Shown: positions 1 to 6,128, numbered from the stretch's first letter. The stretch: DNA of 6,146 bases from Dactylosporangium sp. AC04546 (GCF_022095675.1 NZ_JAHYSG010000230.1:1-6146); one strand, 5' to 3'. Notes: generated from the sequence alone by a model not told the origin. Numbers and translations are program-made.

Positions 1-336
1 GGGTTCGGCGAGCATGGGGAGCGCGAAGCGGGCGGCCGGCACGCGGACGGCCAGGCGGCGGCCCTCGATCACCAGGCGGGCGGTGGGGGCGGACAGGCCG
101 GCCACCGTCTCGGCCAGGGCGCGCCGCGGCACGACGGCCTCGCCCAGCGAGCGGGCCAGCGCTGGGACGGTCAGGCGCACGGTCAGCGTGCCGTCGGTCG
201 CGGACAGCTCCAGCGCCGTGGCGGTGGCGTGCAGGCGGACGGCGCCGTGGACGGGCTGCGGGGAACGGGCGGTGAGCAGGCGGTTGGCGAGGGTGGCCGC
301 GTCGGCCAGCGCACCCGCATCGACGTCGACATCCAT
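1..336 (-). CDS. DNA polymerase III beta-clamp (DnaN)-like protein, N-terminal part, truncated by window edge
   Basis: The minus strand reads open from an ATG at 336 down to position 1 without a stop, giving 112 residues of a longer protein. The pattern fits the first domain of a bacterial sliding clamp: a MDVDVDAGALADA start like the usual clamp N-terminus, then HGAVRLHA, LELSATDGTLTVRLTVPA, a VVPRRALAETVAGL segment, LVIEGRRLAVRV, and RFALPMLAEP where clamps have 'ARFxLPxMP'. Sliding clamps tether the polymerase to DNA. The neighbours are copper genes, not dnaA, recF or gyrB, so this is more likely a DnaN paralogue or clamp-domain regulator than the housekeeping dnaN (inference). The ATG at 336 fits the clamp N-terminus well, but the ribosome site is poor: GAGG lies 14 nt upstream. 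The frame stays open further upstream, but would then translate the palindromic operators. The family call is by eye; the C-terminal two thirds are not visible. Confidence 0.68.
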   Translation of the reverse strand, partial: MDVDVDAGALADAATLANRLLTARSPQPVHGAVRLHATATALELSATDGTLTVRLTVPALARSLGEAVVPRRALAETVAGLSAPTARLVIEGRRLAVRVPAARFALPMLAEP

Positions 337-370
337 GACGGCACCGTAGACCTCGGGTACGACAAAAACC

Positions 371-399
371 TTGACTTGGATACCCCCAGGGGGTAATCC
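371..399 (+). promoter_or_regulatory. Probable copper-operon promoter
   Basis: TTGACT (371-376) is a near-consensus -35 hexamer. Exactly 17 bp later comes TAATCC (394-399), a modest -10. The first palindromic operator fills the spacer and overlaps the -10, the usual placement for a repressor that blocks RNA polymerase. A second TTGAAG at 400-405 and a TAAGGT (TAnnnT type) at 426-431 flank the second palindrome, but their 20-bp spacing is too long for a standard promoter. This is one of the few AT-richer stretches in the window. Confidence 0.5.
381..395. promoter_or_regulatory. CsoR-type operator, copy 1
   Basis: TACCCCCAGGGGGTA is a perfect 7-1-7 palindrome. Copper-sensing CsoR-family repressors typically bind C-tract/G-tract palindromes ending in TA just upstream of copZ/copA genes, and this site sits 65 bp upstream of a copZ-like gene. 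It lies between the putative -35 and -10. It is also 44 bp from the divergent clamp-like gene, so it could affect that gene too. No csoR gene is in the window, so the repressor's identity is inferred. Confidence 0.75.
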
Positions 400-412
400 T
401 TGAAGCTGTTGG

Positions 413-427
413 TACCCCCAGGGGGTA
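413..427. promoter_or_regulatory. CsoR-type operator, copy 2
   Basis: This is an exact second copy of TACCCCCAGGGGGTA. Its centre (420) is 32 bp from that of copy 1 (388), close to three helical turns, so both sites face the same side of the DNA. It would lie near or just after the transcription start and 32 bp before the copZ start codon. Two tetramers could bind side by side. Confidence 0.72.
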
Positions 428-459
428 AGGTTAGGGCACGGCACGGAAGGAACGGGTTG

Positions 460-663
460 ATGGAGACGACGTACACGGTGACCGGAATGACCTGCGGGCA
501 CTGCGTGGGCGCGGTGAGCGGCGAGCTGCTGAAGCTCGACGGGGTGCGGGACGTGCGGATCGACCTCGCCTCGGGGGCCGTCACCGTGACCAGTGAGCAG
601 GCGCTCGACGCGACGGCCGTGCGGGACGCCGTCGACGAGGCCGGCTACGCGGTGGTGGGCTGA
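460..663 (+). CDS. copZ: CopZ-like copper chaperone (single HMA domain)
   Basis: This is a 67-residue protein made of one heavy-metal-associated domain. The metal loop is GMTCGHC, with Cys12 and Cys15 as the Cu(I) thiolates and a His between them, a variant common in bacterial copper chaperones. The C-terminal AGYAVV segment matches the conserved GY loop of the fold. It is a cytosolic carrier that would pass Cu(I) to the ATPase encoded two genes downstream. The ATG at 460 is chosen because GGAAGGA (445-451) lies 8 nt upstream and the HMA fold starts immediately. A longer reading from TTG at 400 would translate operator 2 as protein and has no domain support. It is the first gene of the operon, directly under the twin operators. 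The family is clear; Cu rather than another soft metal follows from the operator type and the neighbouring CPC ATPase. Confidence 0.92.
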   Translation: METTYTVTGMTCGHCVGAVSGELLKLDGVRDVRIDLASGAVTVTSEQALDATAVRDAVDEAGYAVVG

Positions 664-666
664 GTC

Positions 667-1593
667 ATGCGTACGCCGCTGAAGCTCGGCGCGTTCGCCG
701 CCGGGCTCGCGGCCGTCTTCGCCGCCTCATTGGGCGCCGGCCACCTGGCCGGCCCCGTGGCGGCGCCGGCGACCCAGCCGGCCCACGGCCAGACCGACGG
801 CCCAGCAGGCCACCAGGCAAGCCCACAGGGCCACACGTCCGAAGAAACCCAAGGCCAGACCCATGGCGAAGGCGGCCAGGCCCACGGCCAGAGCGGCCAG
901 AGCAGTCAGACAACGCCCGGCGGGCTGCAGATCAGCCAGGACGGATACACCCTCGTCCCGCTGACCACCACCCTGACCGCCGGCACCACCCAGGAGTTCC
1001 GCTTCCGCATCGACGGCCCCGACGGCGCACCGCTCACGCGGTACACGGTGGAGCACGAGAAGGAGCTCCACCTCATCGCCGTCAGAAGAGACTTCGCCGG
1101 CTACCAGCACGTCCACCCGGTCCGGTCCGCGGACGGCACCTGGTCCGTCCCGCTGCAGACCGCGCAGCCCGGCCAGTACCGCATCTTCGCCGACTTCCGG
1201 CCGGAAGCCGCCGACAAGGGCCTGACCCTCGGCGCGGACGTCGCCGCCGCCGGCGACTACCAGCCACGACCCCTTCCGGCGAGCGCGCACACCGCGACCG
1301 TCGACGGCTACACCGTGGAGCTGCGGGGCGAGCTGCACCCGGGTACCGCCACGGAGCTCGGCTTCACGATCAGCAGGAACGGGCAGCGGATCGACCCCGA
1401 GCCCTACCTCGGCGCGCAGGGCCACCTCGTCGCGCTGCGCGACGGCGACCTCGCCTACCTGCACGTCCACCCGGTCCAGGGCACGACGTTCGCGGCCGAG
1501 GTGCCGAGCGCGGGCCGGTACCGGCTGTATCTCGACTTCAAGCACGGCGGCACGGTGCACACCGCCGAGTTCACCGCGGGAACGGACCACTGA
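667..1593 (+). CDS. Predicted exported His-rich copper-binding protein with two repeated HxH domains
   Basis: This is a 308-residue protein with an N-terminal hydrophobic segment (about residues 7-34, after Arg2 and Lys6) that looks like a signal peptide or membrane anchor. There is no cysteine in the protein, so it is not a lipoprotein. Residues 38-82 form a flexible Gly/Gln/His linker with His about every 7-10 residues. Two related domains follow. The first (about 94-195) contains [18 protein letters not shown] (134-151) and [11 protein letters not shown]. The second (about 215-305) contains [17 protein letters not shown] (253-269) and [13 protein letters not shown]. His135/148/150 and His253/266/268 line up as likely metal ligands. 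It starts 3 nt after copZ and its stop overlaps the copA start (TGATG), so it is translated with the copper genes. I infer an extracytoplasmic copper buffer or acceptor for CopA; no reaction can be assigned. Similar proteins seem to occur beside actinobacterial copA genes, but I cannot name the family. Confidence 0.78.
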   Translation: MRTPLKLGAFAAGLAAVFAASLGAGHLAGPVAAPATQPAHGQTDGPAGHQASPQGHTSEETQGQTHGEGGQAHGQSGQSSQTTPGGLQISQDGYTLVPLTTTLTAGTTQEFRFRIDGPDGAPLTRYTVEHEKELHLIAVRRDFAGYQHVHPVRSADGTWSVPLQTAQPGQYRIFADFRPEAADKGLTLGADVAAAGDYQPRPLPASAHTATVDGYTVELRGELHPGTATELGFTISRNGQRIDPEPYLGAQGHLVALRDGDLAYLHVHPVQGTTFAAEVPSAGRYRLYLDFKHGGTVHTAEFTAGTDH

Positions 1594-3725
1594 TGAACCG
1601 GATCGAGCTGAACATCGGCGGGATGACCTGCGCGAGCTGCGCCACCCGGATCGAGAAGAAACTCAACCGCATGGATGGCGTCACAGCGACGGTCAACTAT
1701 GCCACCGAGAAGGCCAGCGTCACATTCGACGGGAAGGTCACCGAGCAGGACCTGGTCGCCACCGTCGAGCGCACCGGCTACACGGTGAAGAAAGCCGAGA
1801 AGACGGACGAGCAGCGCGACCCGCGACTGTGGGTCACCGCAGCCCTCACCGTCCCGGTCATCGTCCTGGCGATGGTACCGGCGTGGCAGTTCGACTACTG
1901 GCAGTGGGCGAGCCTGACCCTCGCCGCCCCGGTCGTCGCGTACGGCGGCTGGCCTTTCCACCTCGCCGCCTGGAAGAACGCACGACACGGCACGGCCACC
2001 ATGGACACCCTGGTGTCACTGGGCACACTCGCCGCGTTCGCCTGGTCGGTCTACGCGCTGTTCCTCGGTACCGCCGGCATGCCCGGCATGACGCACCCGT
2101 TCGAGTTCACCATCGAGCGCGGCGACGGTTCCGGCGACATCTACCTGGAGGCGGCCGCGGGCGTGACGCTGTTCCTGCTCGCCGGCCGCCACTTCGAGCG
2201 GCGCGCCAAACGGCAGGCCGGCACGGCCCTGCGCGCCCTCATGGAGCTCGGCGCCAAGGACGTGGCCGTCGTCAGGCAGGGCGTCGAGACCAGGGTCCCG
2301 ATCGGGCAGCTGCGCGTCGGCGACCGGTTCGTGGTACGCCCCGGTGAGAAGGTCGCCACCGACGGCGTCGTCGAGGACGGCAGCTCCGCCGTCGACCAGA
2401 GCATGCTCACGGGGGAGTCGGTTCCGGTGGAGGTCGGCCCGGGCAGCGCCGTCACCGGCGCGACCGTCAACGCGGGCGGCCGGCTGCTGGTGCGGGCGAC
2501 CCGGGTCGGCAGCGACACCCAGCTCGCCCGGATGGCGGAGCTGGTCGAGCGGGCCCAGACCGGCAAGGCGGCCGTGCAGCGGCTCGCCGACCGCATCTCG
2601 GGCGTGTTCGTGCCGATCGTCATCGCGCTGTCCGTCGGCACCCTGGGCTACTGGCTCGGCACCGGGGGCGGCCCGTCCGCGGCGTTCACCGCGGCCGTGG
2701 CTGTGCTGATCATCGCCTGCCCGTGCGCGCTCGGCCTGGCCACCCCGACGGCGCTGCTCGTCGGCACCGGCCGGGGCGCCCAGCTGGGCGTGCTCATCCG
2801 CGGGCCCGAGGTGCTCGAGTCGACCCGCCGCGTCGACACGATCGTGCTGGACAAGACCGGCACGGTCACCGAGGGCCGGATGAGCCTCGGCGAGGTCCGG
2901 CCGAACATCGACCAGGACGCGGGAGAGCTGCTGCGCATCGCGGGCGCCATCGAGCACGCCTCGGAGCACCCGATCGGCCGCGCGATCGCCGCGGCGGCCG
3001 CCGAGCGCGGGCCGCTGCCGGAGGTGCGCGACTTCGCCAACCTGGAGGGGCTGGGCGTCCGCGGCACCGTCGAGGGCCGTGCCGTCCTCGCCGGGCGGGC
3101 GCGGCTGCTGCGCGAGCAGGGCATCGACACCCCCGACACCGACGGCGTCCACGTCGCCTGGGACGGGGTGCACCGCGGCTCGCTCACGGTCACCGACGCG
3201 GTGCGGCCGACCAGCCGCGAGGCGGTCGAGCAGCTGCGGGCGCTGGGGCTGCGGCCGGTGCTGCTCACCGGCGACACCGAGGCGACGGCGAAGGCGGTCG
3301 CCGCGGAGGTCGGCATCGACGAGGTGATCGCGGGGGTCCTGCCGGCCGACAAGGTCGACGTGGTCAAGCGGCTGCAGGCCGACCACAAGACCGTGGCCAT
3401 GGTCGGCGACGGGGTCAACGACGCCGCCGCCCTCGCGCAGGCCGACCTCGGCCTGGCCATGGGCACCGGCACCGACGCGGCGATCGAGGCGGCCGACCTG
3501 ACGCTCGTGCGCGGCGACCTGCTCGCCGCCGTCGACGCGATCCGGTTGTCGCGGCGCACCCTCGGTACCATCAAGGGAAATCTCTTCTGGGCGTTCGCCT
3601 ACAACGTCGTCGGGCTCCCCGTCGCGGCGGCCGGCCTGCTCAACCCGATGCTCGCCGGCGGCGCCATGGCGCTATCGTCGGTGTTCGTGGTGGCCAACTC
3701 GCTGCGCCTGCGGGCGTTCCGCTGA
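1593..3725 (+). CDS. copA: Copper-exporting P-type ATPase (P1B-1, CopA)
   Basis: This is a complete 710-residue Cu(I)-exporting ATPase of the inner membrane. Domain order: one N-terminal HMA domain with GMTCASC (Cys13, Cys16); helices 1-4 (about 81-198); the actuator domain with TGES (273-276); helices 5-6 (about 337-390) with the membrane CPC metal site (376-378) followed by ALGLATPTA; the DKTGT phosphorylation loop (Asp420); the SEHP nucleotide-binding motif (457-460); and the GDGVND hinge (605-610). Helices 7-8 carry YN (670-671) and MALSS (692-696), which together with CPC are the P1B-1 Cu(I) signature. The loop between helices 3 and 4 is Met/His-bearing (GMPGMTH). The start ATG overlaps the preceding stop by one base with only weak Shine-Dalgarno sequence, suggesting coupled translation. 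It receives Cu(I) from CopZ and exports it at the cost of ATP. All catalytic residues are present, so it should be active. One HMA domain is usual for this size. Confidence 0.97.
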   Translation: MNRIELNIGGMTCASCATRIEKKLNRMDGVTATVNYATEKASVTFDGKVTEQDLVATVERTGYTVKKAEKTDEQRDPRLWVTAALTVPVIVLAMVPAWQFDYWQWASLTLAAPVVAYGGWPFHLAAWKNARHGTATMDTLVSLGTLAAFAWSVYALFLGTAGMPGMTHPFEFTIERGDGSGDIYLEAAAGVTLFLLAGRHFERRAKRQAGTALRALMELGAKDVAVVRQGVETRVPIGQLRVGDRFVVRPGEKVATDGVVEDGSSAVDQSMLTGESVPVEVGPGSAVTGATVNAGGRLLVRATRVGSDTQLARMAELVERAQTGKAAVQRLADRISGVFVPIVIALSVGTLGYWLGTGGGPSAAFTAAVAVLIIACPCALGLATPTALLVGTGRGAQLGVLIRGPEVLESTRRVDTIVLDKTGTVTEGRMSLGEVRPNIDQDAGELLRIAGAIEHASEHPIGRAIAAAAAERGPLPEVRDFANLEGLGVRGTVEGRAVLAGRARLLREQGIDTPDTDGVHVAWDGVHRGSLTVTDAVRPTSREAVEQLRALGLRPVLLTGDTEATAKAVAAEVGIDEVIAGVLPADKVDVVKRLQADHKTVAMVGDGVNDAAALAQADLGLAMGTGTDAAIEAADLTLVRGDLLAAVDAIRLSRRTLGTIKGNLFWAFAYNVVGLPVAAAGLLNPMLAGGAMALSSVFVVANSLRLRAFR

Positions 3726-3862
3726 TGCGTGTCCTGCCGGTGGCGGCGCGCCTGCCCGGGCACGTGTTCCCGGTCGTCCCGCTCCGGCGGGCGCCGCGGG
3801 GCGCGGGCCACGGGGTGCGCGTCGCCACCGGCGGGGAGCCTCGCGCCGAGGCCCTGGCATGA
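3725..3862 (+). CDS. Possible 45-codon ORF coupling copA to the sigma gene
   Basis: The ATG at 3725 overlaps the copA stop by one base (TGATG), and the TGA at 3860-3862 overlaps the sigma-factor ATG (ATGA). The product would be a 45-residue Arg/Pro/Ala/Val-rich peptide starting [18 protein letters not shown], with no cysteine and no domain I recognise. Counted by hand, 42 of 45 codons end in G or C, 42 of 45 start with G or C, and 28 of 45 have G or C in the middle. The low middle position is what real genes of this GC content show. Against it: no clear ribosome site, and open frames of this length are common by chance at this GC content. It may be a true small protein, a translational bridge that keeps ribosomes running into the sigma gene, or just spacer. 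Confidence 0.33.
   Translation: MRVLPVAARLPGHVFPVVPLRRAPRGAGHGVRVATGGEPRAEALA
3848..3851 (+). promoter_or_regulatory. Ribosome binding site of the ECF41 sigma gene
   Basis: GAGG lies 7 nt before the ATG at 3859. It supports that start over downstream alternatives and shows that the sigma gene can be initiated independently of coupling. Confidence 0.5.
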
Positions 3863-4764
3863 CGCTCGGGACGCGCGAGGTCGAGCTCTTCGAGCGCGCC
3901 CGGGGCCGCCTGGAAGCCATCGCGTACCGGCTGCTCGGCTCGGCCGGCGACGCCGAGGACGCCGTGCAGGACACGTTCCTGCGCTGGCAGGCGGCCGACC
4001 ACGAGCACATCGAGACGCCCGAGGCGTGGCTCACGACGGCGCTCACCAACATCTGCCTCAACCAGCTCACCTCGGCGCGGGCCCGGCGGGAGACCTACGT
4101 CGGGCAGTGGCTGCCCGAGCCGGTCCTGGCCGGCGACCGGATGCTCGGCCCGGCCGAGACCGCCGAGCAGCGCGAGTCGGTCTCGATCGCCGTGCTGACC
4201 CTCATGGAGCGGCTGTCGCCGAACGAGCGTGTGGTGTATGTCCTGCGCGAGGCCTTCGGGTACTCCCACCTCGACATCGCCCGCATGATCGAGCTGTCCG
4301 AGTCGAACTGCCAGCAGCTGTACCGCCGGGCCAAGCAGCACCTCGCGGCCGGCCGCGCGCGGGTGGAGGTCGACGCGGCCGCCGCGCGCCGGATCGCCGA
4401 GGAGTTCCTGGCCGCGGCGCTCAGCGGCGACACCGATCCGCTCGTGCGGCTGCTCGCCGCCGACGCGGTGAGCGTGGCCGACGGGGGCGGCGCCGTCCCG
4501 GCCCGCGGCACCCCGATGGTCGGGGCCGTGGCCATCGCCCGCTTCCTGCGCGGCATCCTGCGGTCCTCCACGACGCAGCGGCTGGGCGATGTCGGCGTGC
4601 ACGCCGCGGTCGTCAACGGCGGCCCCGCGCTGCTGGCGGTGGTCGACGGCCGGGTCGCCGGGGTCATGTCGCTCGAGGTGACGGCCGGCGGCGTCGCGGC
4701 CGTGCACATCCAGGCCAATCCGGCGAAGCTCGAACGCGCCACGCGGGAGTGGCACAGGTCATAG
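3859..4764 (+). CDS. ECF41-family (SigJ-like) sigma factor with fused SnoaL-like regulatory domain
   Basis: This is a 301-residue RNA polymerase sigma factor. Region 2 covers about residues 8-75 (IAYRLLGSAGDAEDAVQDTFLRW) and region 4 about 108-165 (LSPNERVVYVLREAFGY, then the helix-turn-helix with SESNCQQLYRRAKQ). A SnoaL-like alpha/beta domain follows (about 175-291). Three ECF41 hallmarks are visible: WLPEP in the linker between regions 2 and 4 (84-88), DGGG in the C-terminal domain (208-211), and NPAKL near the end (287-291). In this group the fused domain takes the place of a separate anti-sigma factor and both restrains and supports activity. The DGGGK consensus is DGGGA here, so the lysine is absent. 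Its start overlaps the small ORF after copA, so it may be co-transcribed with the copper genes. The oxidoreductase downstream is a typical ECF41 partner and likely target. The inducing signal is unknown. Confidence 0.92.
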   Translation: MTLGTREVELFERARGRLEAIAYRLLGSAGDAEDAVQDTFLRWQAADHEHIETPEAWLTTALTNICLNQLTSARARRETYVGQWLPEPVLAGDRMLGPAETAEQRESVSIAVLTLMERLSPNERVVYVLREAFGYSHLDIARMIELSESNCQQLYRRAKQHLAAGRARVEVDAAAARRIAEEFLAAALSGDTDPLVRLLAADAVSVADGGGAVPARGTPMVGAVAIARFLRGILRSSTTQRLGDVGVHAAVVNGGPALLAVVDGRVAGVMSLEVTAGGVAAVHIQANPAKLERATREWHRS

Positions 4765-4824
4765 CCGGGCCCTGTCAGGAATCGCGGCTCCGTCCGGTTC
4801 AGGAGGCGAACCACGACACCGGAC

Positions 4825-4829
4825 AGGAG
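4825..4829 (+). promoter_or_regulatory. Ribosome binding site of the oxidoreductase gene
   Basis: AGGAG sits 7 nt before the ATG at 4837, a strong and well-spaced Shine-Dalgarno sequence that fixes the start. The Rossmann motif begins within ten residues of it. A second AGGAGG at 4801-4806 has no start codon at a suitable distance. Confidence 0.75.
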
Positions 4830-4836
4830 CGACACC

Positions 4837-5994
4837 ATGAAGCACCGCATCGTCGTCCTCGGCGCCGGATACGCCGGCGCCCACGCCGCCGGCCGGCTGG
4901 CCCGCCGGCTGCACCCCGCCGGCACCGAGATCACCCTGGTCAACGCCGAGCCCGACTTCGTCGAACGGGTCCGCATGCACCAGCTCGCGACCGGCCCCGA
5001 CCTGCGGCACCGCCCGCTCGCGCGGATCGTCGCGGGCACGCACGTCGCGGTCCGCACCGCGCGGGTCGTCGCCGTCGACGTCACCCGCAGGACCGTCGAG
5101 CTGGCCGACGGCGCGGAGCTGGGCTACGACACGCTCGTGTACGCCCTCGGCAGCACCGCCGCCGACGTCCCGGAGCACGCCCACCACCTCGCGGGCCGGC
5201 CGGCCGCGCTCCGCCTCCGCGCCCGCCTGGGCGAGCTGCCCGGCGGGGCGGCCGTGCTGGTCGTCGGCGGCGGCCTCACCGCGATCGAGGCGGTCACCGA
5301 GATCGCCGAGAGCCGCCCCGACCTGACCGTGGCGATCGCCGCCCGCGCGGGCGTCGGCGACTGGCTCAGCGACAAGGCCCGCCGCCACCTGCGCCGGGTC
5401 CTCGACCGGCTCGGCGTCACCGTCCACGAGCACACCGCCGTCGCTGAGGTGGACGCTTCGGGAGCGGTCACCGGTACCGGCGGGCGGCTCGCGGCCGACC
5501 TGACCGTGTGGACGGCGGGCTTCGCCACGCACCCGATCGCCGCGGCGACGACTCTGGAGGTCGCGGCCGACGGCCGGATCGTCGTCGACGAGACGATGCG
5601 GTCGGTCTCCCACCCCGACGTGTACGCCGTCGGCGACGCCGCCCTGGCCCCGGGCGCGGGCGGCCGGCCGCTGCGGATGTCGTGCGCGTCGGGCATCCCG
5701 GCGGCGTGGCAGGCGGCCGACGCGATCGCCGCCCGCCTGACGGGCCGGGAGGTCCCGGTGAAGCCGGTCGGCTACTTCGCCCAGTGCATCAGCCTGGGCC
5801 GCCGCGACGGCATCATCCAGCTCGTGACGCCGGACGACCAGCCCAGGCCGACGGTGGTGACCGGCCGGGCGGCCGCGCGCATCAAGGAGTTCGTGGTCGC
5901 GGGCGCCAGCTGGAGCGTGGCCCACCCGACGGTCCTCATGCCGACCCGCCGCCACCACGTGACCCGGCCGGCACTGCTGTCCCCCGCGCCGTAG
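4837..5994 (+). CDS. NDH-2-like NAD(P)/FAD-dependent oxidoreductase
   Basis: This is a 385-residue flavoprotein of the two-dinucleotide-binding superfamily that includes type II NADH dehydrogenases. The FAD-binding Rossmann motif GAGYAG is at residues 9-14, directly after the start. The NAD(P)H-binding motif VVGGGLTAIE is at 142-151, followed by the usual TVWTAGF (224-229). The second FAD-contact motif, VYAVGDAA, is at 262-269, with the MSCASGIPAAWQAADAIA helix after it. It would move electrons from NAD(P)H through FAD to an acceptor that cannot be read from the sequence. It is shorter than typical membrane NDH-2 enzymes, and I see no clear C-terminal membrane helix. The only cysteines seen (283 and 317) do not form a redox CxxC pair. 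It sits 72 bp after the ECF41 sigma gene; carboxymuconolactone decarboxylases, oxidoreductases and epimerases are the known partners of that group, so it is a likely sigma target. Confidence 0.88.
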   Translation: MKHRIVVLGAGYAGAHAAGRLARRLHPAGTEITLVNAEPDFVERVRMHQLATGPDLRHRPLARIVAGTHVAVRTARVVAVDVTRRTVELADGAELGYDTLVYALGSTAADVPEHAHHLAGRPAALRLRARLGELPGGAAVLVVGGGLTAIEAVTEIAESRPDLTVAIAARAGVGDWLSDKARRHLRRVLDRLGVTVHEHTAVAEVDASGAVTGTGGRLAADLTVWTAGFATHPIAAATTLEVAADGRIVVDETMRSVSHPDVYAVGDAALAPGAGGRPLRMSCASGIPAAWQAADAIAARLTGREVPVKPVGYFAQCISLGRRDGIIQLVTPDDQPRPTVVTGRAAARIKEFVVAGASWSVAHPTVLMPTRRHHVTRPALLSPAP

Positions 5995-6004
5995 CCCCAC
6001 GCCC

Positions 6005-6046
6005 CGTGCCCTCCACGGCTCGTGCCCTCCACGGCCCGTGCCCTCC
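6005..6046. repeat. 16-bp tandem repeat, about 2.6 copies
   Basis: CGTGCCCTCCACGGCT (6005-6020) is followed by CGTGCCCTCCACGGCC (6021-6036) and a partial CGTGCCCTCC (6037-6046). The units include short hairpins (CCGTG-CCCTC-CACGG). The repeat begins 11 bp after the oxidoreductase stop. It could help end or stabilise the transcript, but its role is unknown. Confidence 0.7.
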
Positions 6047-6049
6047 GCC

Positions 6050-6128
6050 GCGCCGATCTTGGAGTTGTGGTTCGGATATCTCATGATATTTCCGGCCAAA
6101 ACGGGCGCCACAACTCCAAGATCGGCGC
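6050..6128. repeat. Large perfect inverted repeat (two 21-bp arms, 37-bp centre)
   Basis: The left arm (6050-6070, beginning GCGCCGATCTTGGAG) is the exact reverse complement of the right arm (6108-6128, ending CTCCAAGATCGGCGC). The 37-bp centre is AT-rich for this genome and holds a second hairpin: CGG/CCG outer pairs, ATATC (6076-6080) with GATAT (6085-6089), loop TCAT. As RNA this would be a very stable stem downstream of the oxidoreductase, so it may act as a terminator, though no T-run follows. It may equally be an interspersed palindromic element. No protein is encoded within it. Confidence 0.8.

Noticed and set aside
337..420. Upstream extension of the clamp-like gene, possibly a MerR-type N-terminal domain
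   Set aside because: The minus frame stays open as far as I read it, but it passes through both palindromes and gives a Gly/Pro/Val-rich stretch with no helix-turn-helix. ATG 336 matches the usual clamp N-terminus.
400..663. Longer copZ reading starting at TTG 400 (87 residues)
   Set aside because: The added N-terminus translates operator 2 and has no ribosome site. ATG 460 has a well-spaced GGAAGGA and begins at the HMA domain.
727..1590. Minus-strand open frame opposite the His-rich protein gene
   Set aside because: Low-complexity Gly/Arg/Val product without motifs. The plus-strand reading has a signal segment and duplicated domains and fits the operon.
2016..3386. Long minus-strand open frame opposite copA (456 codons)
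   Set aside because: It is a shadow of a GC-rich gene: very rich in Arg/Gly/Ala/Asp with no recognisable motif, while the plus strand encodes a complete CopA.
3726..3858. Own ECF41-type promoter before the sigma gene
   Set aside because: A TGTCC (3730) and a CGTC (3775) exist but are about 40 bp apart, far too distant to form one promoter.
3640..4755. Minus-strand open frame opposite the sigma gene
   Set aside because: No conserved motifs; the plus strand carries all ECF41 hallmarks.
4765..4836. Terminator between the sigma gene and the oxidoreductase
   Set aside because: Only short palindromes such as GGGCCC (4767-4772) are present, with no stable stem followed by a T-run.
6050..6128. Integron attC site
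   Set aside because: The arms are long and perfect, and the conserved attC end sequences (RYYYAAC/GTTRRRY) are absent.
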